Assembly: GCA_964540815.1 (NCBI GenBank)
Contig: CAZIOH010000018.1
Coordinates: forward strand, 1-64,000
DNA length: 64,000 bases
Direction: 5' to 3'
Source of the DNA: CAZIOH01 sp964540815
Lineage (GTDB): Bacteria > Myxococcota_A > Polyangia > Fen-1088
This document shows, one piece after another, positions 44,082 through 53,032 of the stretch. The notes beneath the pieces were generated by a model. It had not been told where the DNA came from. It did not search any database and saw nothing but the letters and a program-made list of their open reading frames with translations. The position numbers were made by a program, and so were the translations under genes. Within the stretch, counting starts at the first letter, position 1, and every line of letters begins with the position of its first letter.

Positions 44082-44612
44082 TCAGGGCGCTGGCTTGCCG
44101 AGGGTCTTCGTTCCGGGACGCCACTCGACCGGGCAGCGCTCTCCCGTCTGCAGGGCCTGCACCAGGCGCAAGGCCTCGCTCACCGAGCGACCGAGCAGGT
44201 CGGCGTTGTACGAGGCGTGCTGGACCGTCCCCTGCTCGTCGATGATGAAGGTGGCGCGCTGGGCCACTCCCTCGTGCTCGACCAGGCAGTCGTAATCCCG
44301 GGCGATCTTCTTGGTGAAGTCCGCCAGGAGCGGGTGGTTGAGCTTGCCGAGGCCGGTCGAGATCCACGCCTTGTGCGCGTGCTTCGAGTCGGTCGAGCAG
44401 CCGAGGATGGCGCAGTTCAGGTCCTCGAACTCGCGGTGGCGGCGCGAGAACTCCTGGATCTCGGTGGGACAGATGAACGTGAAGTCCGCCGGGTAGAAGA
44501 ACAGCACCACGAACTTGCCCCGATAGTCCGACAGGGAGAGGGTTCTGAATTCGCCGTCGCGATCGACGGCGTCGGTCGTGAAGTCAGGGGCTTTCTGGCC
44601 AACGATGCTCAT
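44082..44612 (-). CDS. two-Cys peroxiredoxin, AhpC type
   Basis: The product is 176 aa. The peroxidatic Cys48 is in 'FFYPADFTFICPTE' and the resolving Cys is in 'TGERCPVEW' near the C-terminus. It reduces hydrogen peroxide and organic hydroperoxides in the cytoplasm. No AhpF partner is nearby. The gene is convergent with the CBM-like gene, 84 bases apart. Confidence 0.95.
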   Translation of the reverse strand: MSIVGQKAPDFTTDAVDRDGEFRTLSLSDYRGKFVVLFFYPADFTFICPTEIQEFSRRHREFEDLNCAILGCSTDSKHAHKAWISTGLGKLNHPLLADFTKKIARDYDCLVEHEGVAQRATFIIDEQGTVQHASYNADLLGRSVSEALRLVQALQTGERCPVEWRPGTKTLGKPAP

Positions 44613-44828
44613 CGGTTCCTCCGCAAGACAGTCCCAAAAGGTCGAGTCGAGTCGAGACCCAGGGCGCGACCCCGACGGTCGACTCGAGCGGGCCGGAGCC
44701 TAACAGCCGGACCGGCAACACTCCATGGCGCGCGCCGTCTCGAGGGGAACGTCGAGGTCCGACTGGCGAGCGAGGGGACGCTCGGGCCTGCGCCCGGGCG
44801 AACGATCTGGCAATCTGGCCGGCACACG

Positions 44829-45605
44829 ATGACCTCCCTCGCTCTCCCCGCATCCCAGGTCTCCCCGAGCGGGTTCAGCCTGCTCGTGGTGTCGGCGTTC
44901 GCGCCCGAGCTGGCGCCGCTCCGCAGACACCTGCGCCGGGCCGACCTTCGTGGCTCGACGGGCCGAGCGGCCGCGCGGCTCGTTCCCGTCGGCATCGGTC
45001 TGGTGGAGGCCGCCCTCGGCACGGCCCGCGCCCTCGGCGATGCGCAGGGACTGGCGCCCGATGCCCTGATCTTCGTCGGAACCGCGGGGGCCTACGGTCG
45101 AGACCTGGCGCCGGGCCGCGCGCTGGTGGTGGCGGACGAGGTTCTCCTGGTGTCGACCGCGGTGGTCCGACGGCATGCGTACCTCCCCGACCGCGTGCCC
45201 ACCCGGGTCCCCGCTTCGCGGCGCCTGTCGCGGAGCCTCCTCGCGGCGGCCCGGCGGGTCACCCGCCCGGACGGAGTGGTCATCGAAGGGGCGGTCGCCA
45301 ACCCCCTCGCCATCACCCGGAACGCCCGCCTGGCGCACGCGCTCGCCGAGGCGACCTCGGCGCGGGCGGAGAACCTGGAGGCGTTCGCCGTGGCGCGCGC
45401 CGCCCTGGCGTGGGGCGTCCCCTTCGCCGCGGTGCTGGGGATCGCCAACCGGGTGGGCCCGGCGGCGCACACCGAGTGGCGGACGCACCAGGCGGCGGCC
45501 TCGGCCATGGCCTGCGCCGCCATCGCCGAGCTGCTCCGCACCAGCCGGGGACGCGCACGACCAGGACCGACCGCGACGATCACGGTGCCCAGTCCGCGTC
45601 GGTGA
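44829..45605 (+). CDS. mqnB: futalosine hydrolase-like nucleosidase
   Basis: The product is 258 aa from the ATG at 44829. It has the nucleoside-phosphorylase fold: 'IFVGTAGAYGRDLAPG' near the middle and 'ARAENLEAFAVARAALAWGVPFAAVLGIANRVG' at the C-terminal end. MqnB cleaves futalosine to dehypoxanthine futalosine in the alternative menaquinone pathway. The Glu-Asn-Leu-Glu here stands in for the usual ENME. Its 3' end overlaps that of mqnD by 26 bases on the other strand, which supports the pathway assignment. Confidence 0.75.
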   Translation: MTSLALPASQVSPSGFSLLVVSAFAPELAPLRRHLRRADLRGSTGRAAARLVPVGIGLVEAALGTARALGDAQGLAPDALIFVGTAGAYGRDLAPGRALVVADEVLLVSTAVVRRHAYLPDRVPTRVPASRRLSRSLLAAARRVTRPDGVVIEGAVANPLAITRNARLAHALAEATSARAENLEAFAVARAALAWGVPFAAVLGIANRVGPAAHTEWRTHQAAASAMACAAIAELLRTSRGRARPGPTATITVPSPRR

Positions 45606-46464
45606 CCGCGGTCGAGCCCGGACCCCCGGCCAGCAGCCCCGCCGCGCGCGCACGGGCGAACAGGGCGTTCACCCCGCGGCGGGCGTCCTCGGGCATCTCG
45701 GCGGTGTCCGCGTTCGCGTAGAGCGACAGGTAGTGATCGATCAGCCCAGGCCGCGCGAGGGCGACGTCGCCGCGATCCTCGGCGGCGAGCGCGGAGACGA
45801 GCTGCTGCCGGTGCCCCAGGGCCCACGCGATGCTCCGGCGCAGCGCGCCCGACACCGCAGCGATGCGCTCGGCGCCGAGCGCCCGGCGGATCACGTTCAC
45901 CCCGAGCGGCAGCGGCAACTTGACCTCCTCCTGCCACCACACCCCGAGGTCGACCACCCGGTGCAGAGCGCGCTCCTCGTAGACCAGCCGCCCTTCGTGG
46001 ATCAGCAGGGCCGCATCGATCTCGCCCCCGGCCAGCGCCTCGAAGATGCGCGCGAACGGGACGATCGGGATCACCACCGGGATCGCGCGCGGCTCGATCA
46101 TCCGCAGCACCAGCCAGGCGGTGGTGGTCAGGCCCGGCACCCCCACCCGCCTCCCCGCCAGCGCGGCCGGCGTCATGGGTCGCGGCGACACCACCACCGG
46201 TCCGAACCCCCGCCCCACCGAGGCCCCGTGCGGTAGCAGCTGGTATCCACCCGCGACGAACGGATACGCCCCGGTCGAAATCGCGATCACGTCCGCCGCG
46301 CCGTCGATGGCCATCTGATTCAGCGCCGCCGTGTCCGCCCGCCGGTGGGTGAACGCCAGCCCGGGCTCGACCACCTGTCCGGTGCGCAGCGCGTGGAACA
46401 TGAAGGCGTCGTCCGCGTCCACCGAATACGCGAGCGAGATCGGAGCCGGGAGCGAGGGTGACAT
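45580..46464 (-). CDS. mqnD: 1,4-dihydroxy-6-naphthoate synthase MqnD
   Basis: The product is 294 aa from the ATG at 46464. 'ISLAYSVDADDAFMFHALRTGQV' and 'DVIAISTGAYPFVAGGYQLLPHGASVGRGFGPVVVS' are close to MqnD, the periplasmic-binding-protein-like enzyme that makes dihydroxynaphthoate from cyclic dehypoxanthine futalosine. 'LIHEGRLVYEERALHRVVDLGVWW' is also family-typical. It is convergent with mqnB. mqnA, mqnC and mqnE are not in the window. Confidence 0.9.
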   Translation of the reverse strand: MSPSLPAPISLAYSVDADDAFMFHALRTGQVVEPGLAFTHRRADTAALNQMAIDGAADVIAISTGAYPFVAGGYQLLPHGASVGRGFGPVVVSPRPMTPAALAGRRVGVPGLTTTAWLVLRMIEPRAIPVVIPIVPFARIFEALAGGEIDAALLIHEGRLVYEERALHRVVDLGVWWQEEVKLPLPLGVNVIRRALGAERIAAVSGALRRSIAWALGHRQQLVSALAAEDRGDVALARPGLIDHYLSLYANADTAEMPEDARRGVNALFARARAAGLLAGGPGSTAVTDADWAP

Positions 46465-46543
46465 GCCGCCTACATATACCGTGTTTGGCCGCGCCGACCA
46501 GAATGCCTCGCCCGCTCGAAATGCGCCCGTGATACAAATCGGC

Positions 46544-47749
46544 ATGGTGGACACCTCCGCTGGCCAGGCCCCCGTCGAGCCGCCGCGCCCCGCGGCCGCC
46601 GCGCGGGCACCGTCGGCAGCTGGCTCGAGCCGGCTCGCGGTGGTGGACTGGCTGCGCGGCTTCGCGACCCTGCTCATGATCCAGACCCACCTCTTCGATG
46701 CGTGGGTGTCCCCCGCCGGCAAGACCACCGCCAGCTACCACTGGACGCGCTTCCTCGGGGGCATCCCGTCGCGCCTGTTCCTCATGCTGGTGGGCGTGTC
46801 GATGGCGCTGCGCTTCGAGTCGCTGCTGGCGAAGGGCGTGACCCGGCGCCGCGCCTACATCGCGGCCGTGCAGAGGCGCGGGCTCGAGATCCTGGGGCTC
46901 GCCTACCTGTTCAGGCTGCAGGAGTACGTGCTCGGGCACATGAGCCGCTCGATCGCCGATTTGCCGGCGTACTGGCGCGATCTGCTGCGCATCGACATCC
47001 TCAACTGCATCGGGATGTCGATGGTGCTCGTCCCGTACGTCGCGGCACCGGTGCGCGGGCGTCCGGCGTGGAGGCCGATCCTGGTGGCGGCGGCCATCGT
47101 CATCGCGCTCGGCCCGGTGGTGGGACCCGCGGTGTTCCCGAGCTGGATTCCGGTCTGGCTCTCGTCGTACGTGGGGGGACAGCGACCCCACGCCTGGTTT
47201 CCGCTGTTTCCCTGGGCCGCGTGGTCCCTGCTGGGCGTCGCCATCGGCCACGTCTGGGTGCGCGCGGGGCGCGATCCCCGTCGGGAGAAGTGGACCTTCA
47301 TCGCGACCGGCGTGATCGGGATGATCCTGATCCAGACGGTTCAGCTCATCCGCAACGTCGACCCCACCATCATCCACTACCCGTCCGAGCTGGTGCAGCA
47401 GATGGGCCCCGGTTCGTTCTTCTATCGCCTCGGAATGAACGGGGTGGTGGCGCTGCTCGGGTGGACCGTCGTGCACTTCAGCGGTCGTCGCTTCTCGGCG
47501 ATGCAGCTCTTCGGCCGCACCTCGCTCCTCGTGTACTGGATCCACATCGATCTGTGCTACGGGCTCATCGCGCACCGCCTCGGCCTCTTCGGTCGCCTGG
47601 GGATGCCAGCGGCCACGGTGGGCTTCGTCGGCATGGTGCTGCTGATGCTGGCCATCGCCTGGTTGAAGACCACCTGGTCGTCGTGGTCGTCTCCAGGCTC
47701 GCGTGGGCGGCGGGCCGCGGAACTTGCCGGGCCGGTGTTCCCCCGATAA
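46544..47749 (+). CDS. DUF1624-type multi-pass membrane acyltransferase-like protein
   Basis: The product is 401 aa from the ATG at 46544. The first helix 'LAVVDWLRGFATLLMIQTHLFDAW' with Arg-Gly is typical of the DUF1624/heparan-glucosaminide-acetyltransferase-like group. About nine to ten hydrophobic helices follow, with conserved His/Arg near 'RIDILNCIGMSM' and 'RTSLLVYWIHIDLCYGLIAHRLG'. It may transfer acyl groups to an extracellular sugar. It is divergent from mqnD with 79 bases between them. Confidence 0.7.
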   Translation: MVDTSAGQAPVEPPRPAAAARAPSAAGSSRLAVVDWLRGFATLLMIQTHLFDAWVSPAGKTTASYHWTRFLGGIPSRLFLMLVGVSMALRFESLLAKGVTRRRAYIAAVQRRGLEILGLAYLFRLQEYVLGHMSRSIADLPAYWRDLLRIDILNCIGMSMVLVPYVAAPVRGRPAWRPILVAAAIVIALGPVVGPAVFPSWIPVWLSSYVGGQRPHAWFPLFPWAAWSLLGVAIGHVWVRAGRDPRREKWTFIATGVIGMILIQTVQLIRNVDPTIIHYPSELVQQMGPGSFFYRLGMNGVVALLGWTVVHFSGRRFSAMQLFGRTSLLVYWIHIDLCYGLIAHRLGLFGRLGMPAATVGFVGMVLLMLAIAWLKTTWSSWSSPGSRGRRAAELAGPVFPR

Positions 47750-47759
47750 CGTTGAAGGC

Positions 47760-49064
47760 GTGACTTTCCGCTTGATTCGCCGCGTGATCCGCCTGGCCAA
47801 CCGACAGCGTTGGTGGGTGGCCTGCGCCTCGATGCTGGTGGGCGCGGGCGTCCTCCCGGGCGCGCCCGGGAGCGCCGCGGCGCGTGCCGCCGCCCTCGCC
47901 CCCGCGGGAGCGAGCGCACCCGGTCATCCCGGGCGTCGGCGCACGGCGACCGCGCGGCCGAAGCGAGCGGCCGAGCATGGTCGAAGCGGGCGTCCGAACC
48001 GGGGTCGCCGGGCGAGCCGCGCCAGCCGCGCGGCGCGCGCCGCACACCCGAGCCTCCCGAACGAGCGGCGCGTCGCCTCCCTCAGGTCCGGGCTGCCGAA
48101 CGTGCAGGCCCAGGGCGCGCTGGTCCTCGACGAGAACGGCCGGGAGCTCTACGCGCGCAACGCCGACGGCGAGCGTCCCATCGCCTCGATCTCCAAGCTC
48201 GCCGCCACCCTGGCGGTGATGGATCGCGGCCTCGAGCTCGAGGGGCTCTCCACCATCACGCGGGCGGACATCGAGGTGGCGCGCGGCGGGGCCCGCTCGC
48301 GGCTCTTCGAGGGCATCACCCTGTCCAACCGGGATCTCCTGCACGCGGCGCTCATGGGCTCGGACAACCGCGCCATCCCGGCGCTGGGACGCGCCGTGCG
48401 GCTGTCGCCGTCGCAACTGGCGGCCGAGATGACCGCCAAGGCCAGATCGCTCGGCCTGAAGCACACCCGCTTTCACGATCCCACCGGTCTGTCGGTGGAG
48501 AACGTGTCGACGCCGCGCGAGACCATCCTCTTGCTGCAGGCGGTGATGCGTCACCCCATCCTGGGGCCCATCACCCGGCGCGTCGAGTACCAGGCCCATC
48601 CCGTCGGACGTCCAGCCATCACCTACGTCAACACCTACCGGCCCGCGATCCGCGGCAACGTCGAGGTCCTGGGCGGAAAGACCGGCTACAACGACGACGC
48701 GCGCTACTGCCTGGTCCTGGCCGCCAAGGTCGAGGGCAAGACCTGCTTCATGTCCTTCCTGTCGAACGAGGGCAAGATGACCCGCTTCGGCGACGTGGCG
48801 CGGGTGGCCGACTGGATGGTGGCCCGCCGGCCGAAGGCACTCGCGGGAACGGCGACGGCGCCCGGGCTCGCCTCGGCCGGTCCGGTCGGCCTCGACGCCT
48901 CGAGCTCGTTCGGCCCGGTGGTGTCGGCCGGTTCCTTGCCCCCCGCGCCGGCGGACCCGGTGTCGCCAGGAAGCGAACCGACCATGCTCGAGCTCCCGCG
49001 CGAGCCCTACGAATCGGCGCCCCCGACGCCGCCGGCCGCGCCCACCGCACCGACCTCGCCCTGA
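47760..49064 (+). CDS. D-alanyl-D-alanine carboxypeptidase (S11 family)
   Basis: The product is 434 aa if the GTG at 47760 is used. The start is uncertain because GAAGG lies too close to it. The N-terminus has a signal segment (VACASMLVGAGVLPGAPGSAAA) and an Arg-rich stretch. The penicillin-binding motifs are SISK, SDN and KTG, and 'TRFHDPTGLS' and 'KTGYNDDARYCLVLAA' fit S11 enzymes such as DacA. It trims the peptide side chains of peptidoglycan in the periplasm. A Pro-rich C-terminal tail of about 75 residues replaces the usual amphipathic anchor. Confidence 0.9.
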   Translation: MTFRLIRRVIRLANRQRWWVACASMLVGAGVLPGAPGSAAARAAALAPAGASAPGHPGRRRTATARPKRAAEHGRSGRPNRGRRASRASRAARAAHPSLPNERRVASLRSGLPNVQAQGALVLDENGRELYARNADGERPIASISKLAATLAVMDRGLELEGLSTITRADIEVARGGARSRLFEGITLSNRDLLHAALMGSDNRAIPALGRAVRLSPSQLAAEMTAKARSLGLKHTRFHDPTGLSVENVSTPRETILLLQAVMRHPILGPITRRVEYQAHPVGRPAITYVNTYRPAIRGNVEVLGGKTGYNDDARYCLVLAAKVEGKTCFMSFLSNEGKMTRFGDVARVADWMVARRPKALAGTATAPGLASAGPVGLDASSSFGPVVSAGSLPPAPADPVSPGSEPTMLELPREPYESAPPTPPAAPTAPTSP

Positions 49065-49110
49065 TGGCCGAGAGCCGAGGCCGGACCTTGACCCATGACC
49101 GCCTCGCGAT

Positions 49111-49128
49111 CACGCCCACGGGGGCGTG
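49111..49128. terminator. hairpin between convergent genes
   Basis: CACGCCC at 49111-49117 pairs with GGGCGTG at 49122-49128 around a four-base loop, between the carboxypeptidase and the DUF481 gene. No T-run follows. It could stop transcription from both sides only weakly or with Rho. Confidence 0.35.
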
Positions 49129-49188
49129 CACGTGCACGGCTACGATCACGGGTTCGGCCACGATCACGGTTTTGACGTTCTGATCTAT

Positions 49189-50157
49189 CTAAAGGAACGT
49201 GTAGATGAGGGTGACCTCCGAGAGCGTGTCGCTGCTCCTGGCAAAAGGCTGGAAGTTGGCGACATAGGTGAGCCCCATGGGCAGCGCGGGAGGTGAGATG
49301 GGCGCCGGGTTCTGGTCGTACCTCCAGGTGAATCCGACCGCCAGGCTCAGGCTCTGGAACAAGCGGGTGCTGAGGCCGGCCTTGGCCACGAGCCGGGTGT
49401 CCTTGAAGGCATCGACGCCCGGCTGGCCGGTCGACGAATCGAGCGCGCCGGTCTCCTTGTTCAGGTTGAAGAGGGCCTCGGCGCTGACGTTGATGCCGGT
49501 GTCCTTGCTCAGCGACCACAGCTCGCCCGCGAACACCCGCGCGGAGTGAATCGAGACCCCGTCGAGGGTCTTGCCGGGGACGGGCACGTAGCTCTCGTAC
49601 GAGAAGTCGTACCCGAGCTCGGCGACCAACGTGTGCCGTTCGTTCTTGACGAGCTGCCGGCTGTAGCCGACCTGACCGCCGCCATACAACCGCTTGCCTG
49701 CCACCCGGTTGGCGCCGATCAGCCCCGCCCCGTAGGCCGAGTTGTTGGGCGTGAGGAACCGATCGTAGCGTCCCCGCGCCTTCCATTCGTTGGTGGAGGT
49801 GGTGGAGGTCCGGGCCAGACCATCGACCATGGTGGGATCGCCCGCGCTCGGCACTGGCGCGAAGGTGTTGTTCGAGGTGCCATACGCGGCGGTCCCGTTC
49901 AGCGAGACCTTGTTCTGTCCGGACTGGCGAGAGGCGTCGAGGGTCGCCGTGACCACCTTGCTCTGCGCGTTGCCGGTGGTGAGCATGCCGCCCGCCTTGG
50001 CTTGCACCTTCCAGTCCACGGGCTTCTCGGGGGGCTTTTCAAACCCAAAGCTCGGATCGGAGACCCCTTGGGCCCGGGCCACCGGCACGCCACACACGCT
50101 CGCCCCGACGGCACCGGCCGCCGCGACCACGAGGACACCAACGCACGACTTCGACAT
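49189..50157 (-). CDS. DUF481-type outer-membrane beta-barrel
   Basis: The product is 322 aa from the ATG at 50157, ten bases after GGAGG. A signal peptide (LVVAAAGAVGASVCGVPVARAQ) is followed by alternating amphipathic strands. The family features are 'VDWKVQAKAGGMLTTGNAQSKVV', 'TNEWKARGRYDRFLTPNNSAYGAG', 'YGGGQVGYSRQLVKNERHTLVAELGYDF' and a C-terminal aromatic 'TLIYTFL'. These barrels are of unknown function and are sometimes induced by osmotic or salt stress. Confidence 0.85.
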   Translation of the reverse strand: MSKSCVGVLVVAAAGAVGASVCGVPVARAQGVSDPSFGFEKPPEKPVDWKVQAKAGGMLTTGNAQSKVVTATLDASRQSGQNKVSLNGTAAYGTSNNTFAPVPSAGDPTMVDGLARTSTTSTNEWKARGRYDRFLTPNNSAYGAGLIGANRVAGKRLYGGGQVGYSRQLVKNERHTLVAELGYDFSYESYVPVPGKTLDGVSIHSARVFAGELWSLSKDTGINVSAEALFNLNKETGALDSSTGQPGVDAFKDTRLVAKAGLSTRLFQSLSLAVGFTWRYDQNPAPISPPALPMGLTYVANFQPFARSSDTLSEVTLIYTFL

Positions 50158-50399
50158 ACGATTCGGACCTCCAGCCAATTGAGGGCCGCGAGGGTATCAC
50201 GCCGCACGGCGTGCACGAAACATCGCCGAAATCCTCCGACGCCCGGATCCCGAAGCTCGATCGCCGGACCGGATTCGGACGAGCTCACGGGGCGTCACCG
50301 ACCGGACGGTCAACGTTGCCGTCGCTGCCGCACCCGGATTGGTTCGTCCTGATAGGATTCTCCCGCCTTCAGCGGCTTCGCGGGTTCGACGGTGAGCGC

Positions 50400-52145
50400 T
50401 CAGTTGCCGCGCGGCCGGCGGCGTCGGCGTGCCCACCATGCCGCGGCGATGCCGGCCAGCGCCGAGGCCCAGCCCGCGCGGCCGCCCTGCACGTCGCAGC
50501 CGCAGGCCTTGGCGGTCGGGGCGACCCCGCTCGGCACCTCGCCGGGCTGGAGCGGCCCCCCCGTGCCGGGCCCTCCCGGCGCGCCGCCGAGCCCGCCGAG
50601 AAAGCCCCCCGTCCCGGAGGCGCCCGCGTCCCGCACCAGGAGCGGGGACCCGCCGGTTCCGACCGGCGCCGGGAGATCCTGGCAGCCCACCCCGCCCGGC
50701 TTGCACTCCTGGTTGACCGGGCACCTGGCGCCGTCGCAGGGATCCTGGCACTTGCCGGCCACGCACACCTTGCCCGCACCACAGGTCTGGCTCTCGCAGC
50801 CGGAGTCCACGCAGTGGCCGGTGGCCATGGCGCACACCGAGCCCGCCGCGCAGTCCCGGCACCCGCAGCTGGGCAGGCAGGCGCCGTTCTCGCACACCTG
50901 GCCCGCGCCGCAGGTCACCCCGGCGCAGGGATCCACGCAGCGCCCCACCCGACACACCTGGCCGGTCGGGCACACCACCCCGTCGCAGCCGCCGACGCAC
51001 AATCCGCGATTGCAGATTTGCCCGGCCGGACAGGTCACCGCGAGGCAGCTCGGATCCTTGCACAGCCCCTGGTCACAGGTGAACCCGGGCAGGCAGGGGA
51101 ACTCGCCGCCGTTGCACATGTTCACGCACACCCCCTTGTCGCAGATCTGGCCGGACCCGGTGCACGGATTGCCCTCGTCGACCATCCCGTCGCAGTTGTT
51201 GTCGAGCCCGTCGCACACCTCGTCCTTGGGCAGGTTGTCGGGCTTGCACACGAAGGCCTGGCCCCCGGCCGAGCACTGGGTGGTCCCGGAGGCGCAGAGG
51301 CCCGGCATCCCGGTGTCGCAGATCTTGCCGCCGCCGTCGCAGGACACGCCGACGATCTTGTAGACGAAGTCGTTGAAGTCGCCGTCGTTCCCGTTGTTGA
51401 AGCCCTTCCAGCTCATGGGCGTGAGGGGCAGATCCTCGAACCCGATGTAGTAGGCGCTCGGATTGACGGTGGACTGCCAGACCAGGGTGGTGATCCACGG
51501 CACCCCGGTGGTCATCTGCCGGGTGTTGAGCTCGGCCTGGGAATACTTGGTCTGCGAGCACTGGCTGGTCGCATCCCCGATGATGGCGAACCCGATGAGC
51601 CCGCCCTTGTAGTTGGGATTCGTGCGGATGTTGTCCGCGGTGAAGGTCTGCGGGATCCAGCTGTGCTGCGGCGCCTGGGTGGTCATCTGCGTCGCCAGGG
51701 GGCAAAAGTCGCCGTCCGCGCACATCAGCCCCTGCGGTGGGGGCGCGCGGGGGTCGGGCGGCACGAGCTGGTAGATCTGGTTGGCGGGAGGCGGGGTGGT
51801 GCTGCCGGGGGTGACGTTGTACCAACCGAAGGCCAGCTTGCAGGCCCCCCCGCGCAGCACGAGCTCGCCGGTGAACCCGCACTGCGGAGAGAAGGTCCCG
51901 GGGGTGGTGTAGGCGTCCTTCACCGGGTCGATCATCTCCATCTGATACTTGAAGAGCCCCGCGAGAGTCACGGCGTCCGCGGGAAAGCCACGGCTCGTGA
52001 CCACCCCGATCTCGGCCGCGCCGGTTGGTTGCGGCATGGCCTCGCCGGTCGGCTGGTTCACCATGGCCGAGGCGGGGGGCGAAAGGCCGAGCGCGGTGAG
52101 CGCCGCCAGGACCATCGGAACACGAACGAGGGGGCCGTTGTGCAT
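50400..52145 (-). CDS. secreted Cys-rich protein with MYXO-CTERM tail
   Basis: The product is 581 aa with a signal peptide ending at SPPASA. The first half (about 30-240) is a DUF4114-like domain, with 'YYIGFEDLPLTPMSWKGFNNGNDGDFNDFVY' as seen in calcium-binding surface proteins. Then 'DEVCDGLDNNCDGMVDEG' is the MopE-like putative metal-binding repeat. About ten short Cys-x-x-x-x-Cys modules follow, such as 'CPAGQICNRGLCVGGC'. The end 'KACGCDVQGGRAGWASALAGIAAAWWARRRRRPRG' has the MYXO-CTERM pattern. It is probably exported and anchored to the outer surface. Confidence 0.85.
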   Translation of the reverse strand: MHNGPLVRVPMVLAALTALGLSPPASAMVNQPTGEAMPQPTGAAEIGVVTSRGFPADAVTLAGLFKYQMEMIDPVKDAYTTPGTFSPQCGFTGELVLRGGACKLAFGWYNVTPGSTTPPPANQIYQLVPPDPRAPPPQGLMCADGDFCPLATQMTTQAPQHSWIPQTFTADNIRTNPNYKGGLIGFAIIGDATSQCSQTKYSQAELNTRQMTTGVPWITTLVWQSTVNPSAYYIGFEDLPLTPMSWKGFNNGNDGDFNDFVYKIVGVSCDGGGKICDTGMPGLCASGTTQCSAGGQAFVCKPDNLPKDEVCDGLDNNCDGMVDEGNPCTGSGQICDKGVCVNMCNGGEFPCLPGFTCDQGLCKDPSCLAVTCPAGQICNRGLCVGGCDGVVCPTGQVCRVGRCVDPCAGVTCGAGQVCENGACLPSCGCRDCAAGSVCAMATGHCVDSGCESQTCGAGKVCVAGKCQDPCDGARCPVNQECKPGGVGCQDLPAPVGTGGSPLLVRDAGASGTGGFLGGLGGAPGGPGTGGPLQPGEVPSGVAPTAKACGCDVQGGRAGWASALAGIAAAWWARRRRRPRGN

Positions 52146-52261
52146 CCCCGCATTATTGCCTGTTCCCCCGCGCGATGGTTCCGGTTTTCGGTGCGCCGAT
52201 GTGGCTCCCCCACCGCCGCTGTGCGACCGCGCCGCGCGGCGGGCGTCGTGGGCCGCGCGTC

Positions 52262-52319
52262 CCCTCAGTCATGATTAGACAGATAAATATTGTACTAAAG
52301 AACACCAAGTTATTTCCCG
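52262..52319 (+). promoter_or_regulatory. AT-rich promoter island upstream of the surface-protein pair
   Basis: About 55 bases, rich in A and T (gattagac, aaatattgtact, ttattt), stand out strongly from the GC-rich surroundings just before the start at 52320. I cannot fix -35/-10 hexamers with confidence. Such an island often marks a strong promoter or an H-NS-like or horizontally shaped patch. Confidence 0.5.
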
Positions 52320-53027
52320 ATGACAGGTCTCGTGATGCTCTTCAGGGTCCCCACCAAGGTCCTCCTCGCTGCCAGCCTGGTGCTTTCGATGGCGGCCGTC
52401 TCGCCTGCACCCGCCCGCGCTGCCTCGGCAGCGGACTCGATCCGCAGCGCCGCCGCTCCCCGGCCCGAGGCCCCCGCCTCGGAGGTTGCCCGCACGGCCA
52501 CCTCCACCAGCCCTCCAGCCGAGCTCCCGCTCCTCGGCGCCATGCTGGGGGCAGGCCTCCCGGACGGAGCGACCGCCTCGCTGGTGGTCCGTCCGGTCGC
52601 GTGGGCCCACGTCGAGGTGGGCGGCGGTTACAACCTCATCAGCAAGGGCGTCCGCGCGGGCGTCTCGGTCATCCCCTTCGGGGTCGGCCCCTCCGCCACG
52701 CTCGAGGCCGGCCGCTTCTTCGACGGGGACGCCAACGGTCTCGTGCGCCAGTTCGCTGGCGCCAGCTTCGGAGAGAGCGCCGTCCTCCAGCGCGTCGGAT
52801 ACGACTTCGCCAACGCCCACCTCGGGCTCGATTTCGGAACGCGACGGGTGACGTTCTTCATCCACGGCGGGATGAGCTACATCCGCGCCAACGTCCACAA
52901 CGTGAGCGAGCAGCTGGCCGGCAGCAGCGGCAGCACCTCGCAGACCACCGTCACGTTCAACCAGGACCCGCAGGTCCGGCTGTTCACGCCTTCGGGAAAA
53001 CTGGGCTTCATCTTCTACATCTGGTGA
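52320..53027 (+). CDS. secreted beta-barrel-like protein
   Basis: The product is 235 aa from the ATG at 52320; the ATG at 52335 (MLFRVPTK) is an alternative and has AGG upstream. A signal peptide ends near PAPARA. The mature part alternates aromatic and hydrophobic strands ('VAWAHVEVGGGYNLISKGVRAGVSVIPFG', 'ARFFDG'-like loops) and ends in 'LGFIFYIW', a C-terminal aromatic typical of outer-membrane barrels. I do not recognise the family. A lipoprotein gene follows after five bases. Confidence 0.65.
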   Translation: MTGLVMLFRVPTKVLLAASLVLSMAAVSPAPARAASAADSIRSAAAPRPEAPASEVARTATSTSPPAELPLLGAMLGAGLPDGATASLVVRPVAWAHVEVGGGYNLISKGVRAGVSVIPFGVGPSATLEAGRFFDGDANGLVRQFAGASFGESAVLQRVGYDFANAHLGLDFGTRRVTFFIHGGMSYIRANVHNVSEQLAGSSGSTSQTTVTFNQDPQVRLFTPSGKLGFIFYIW

Positions 53028-53032
53028 ATCAC

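Noticed and set aside
45092..47800. 902-residue minus-strand frame across mqnB, mqnD and the DUF1624 gene
   Set aside because: It has no recognisable domain outside the mqnD region, where it runs in a different frame, and it conflicts with well-supported genes.
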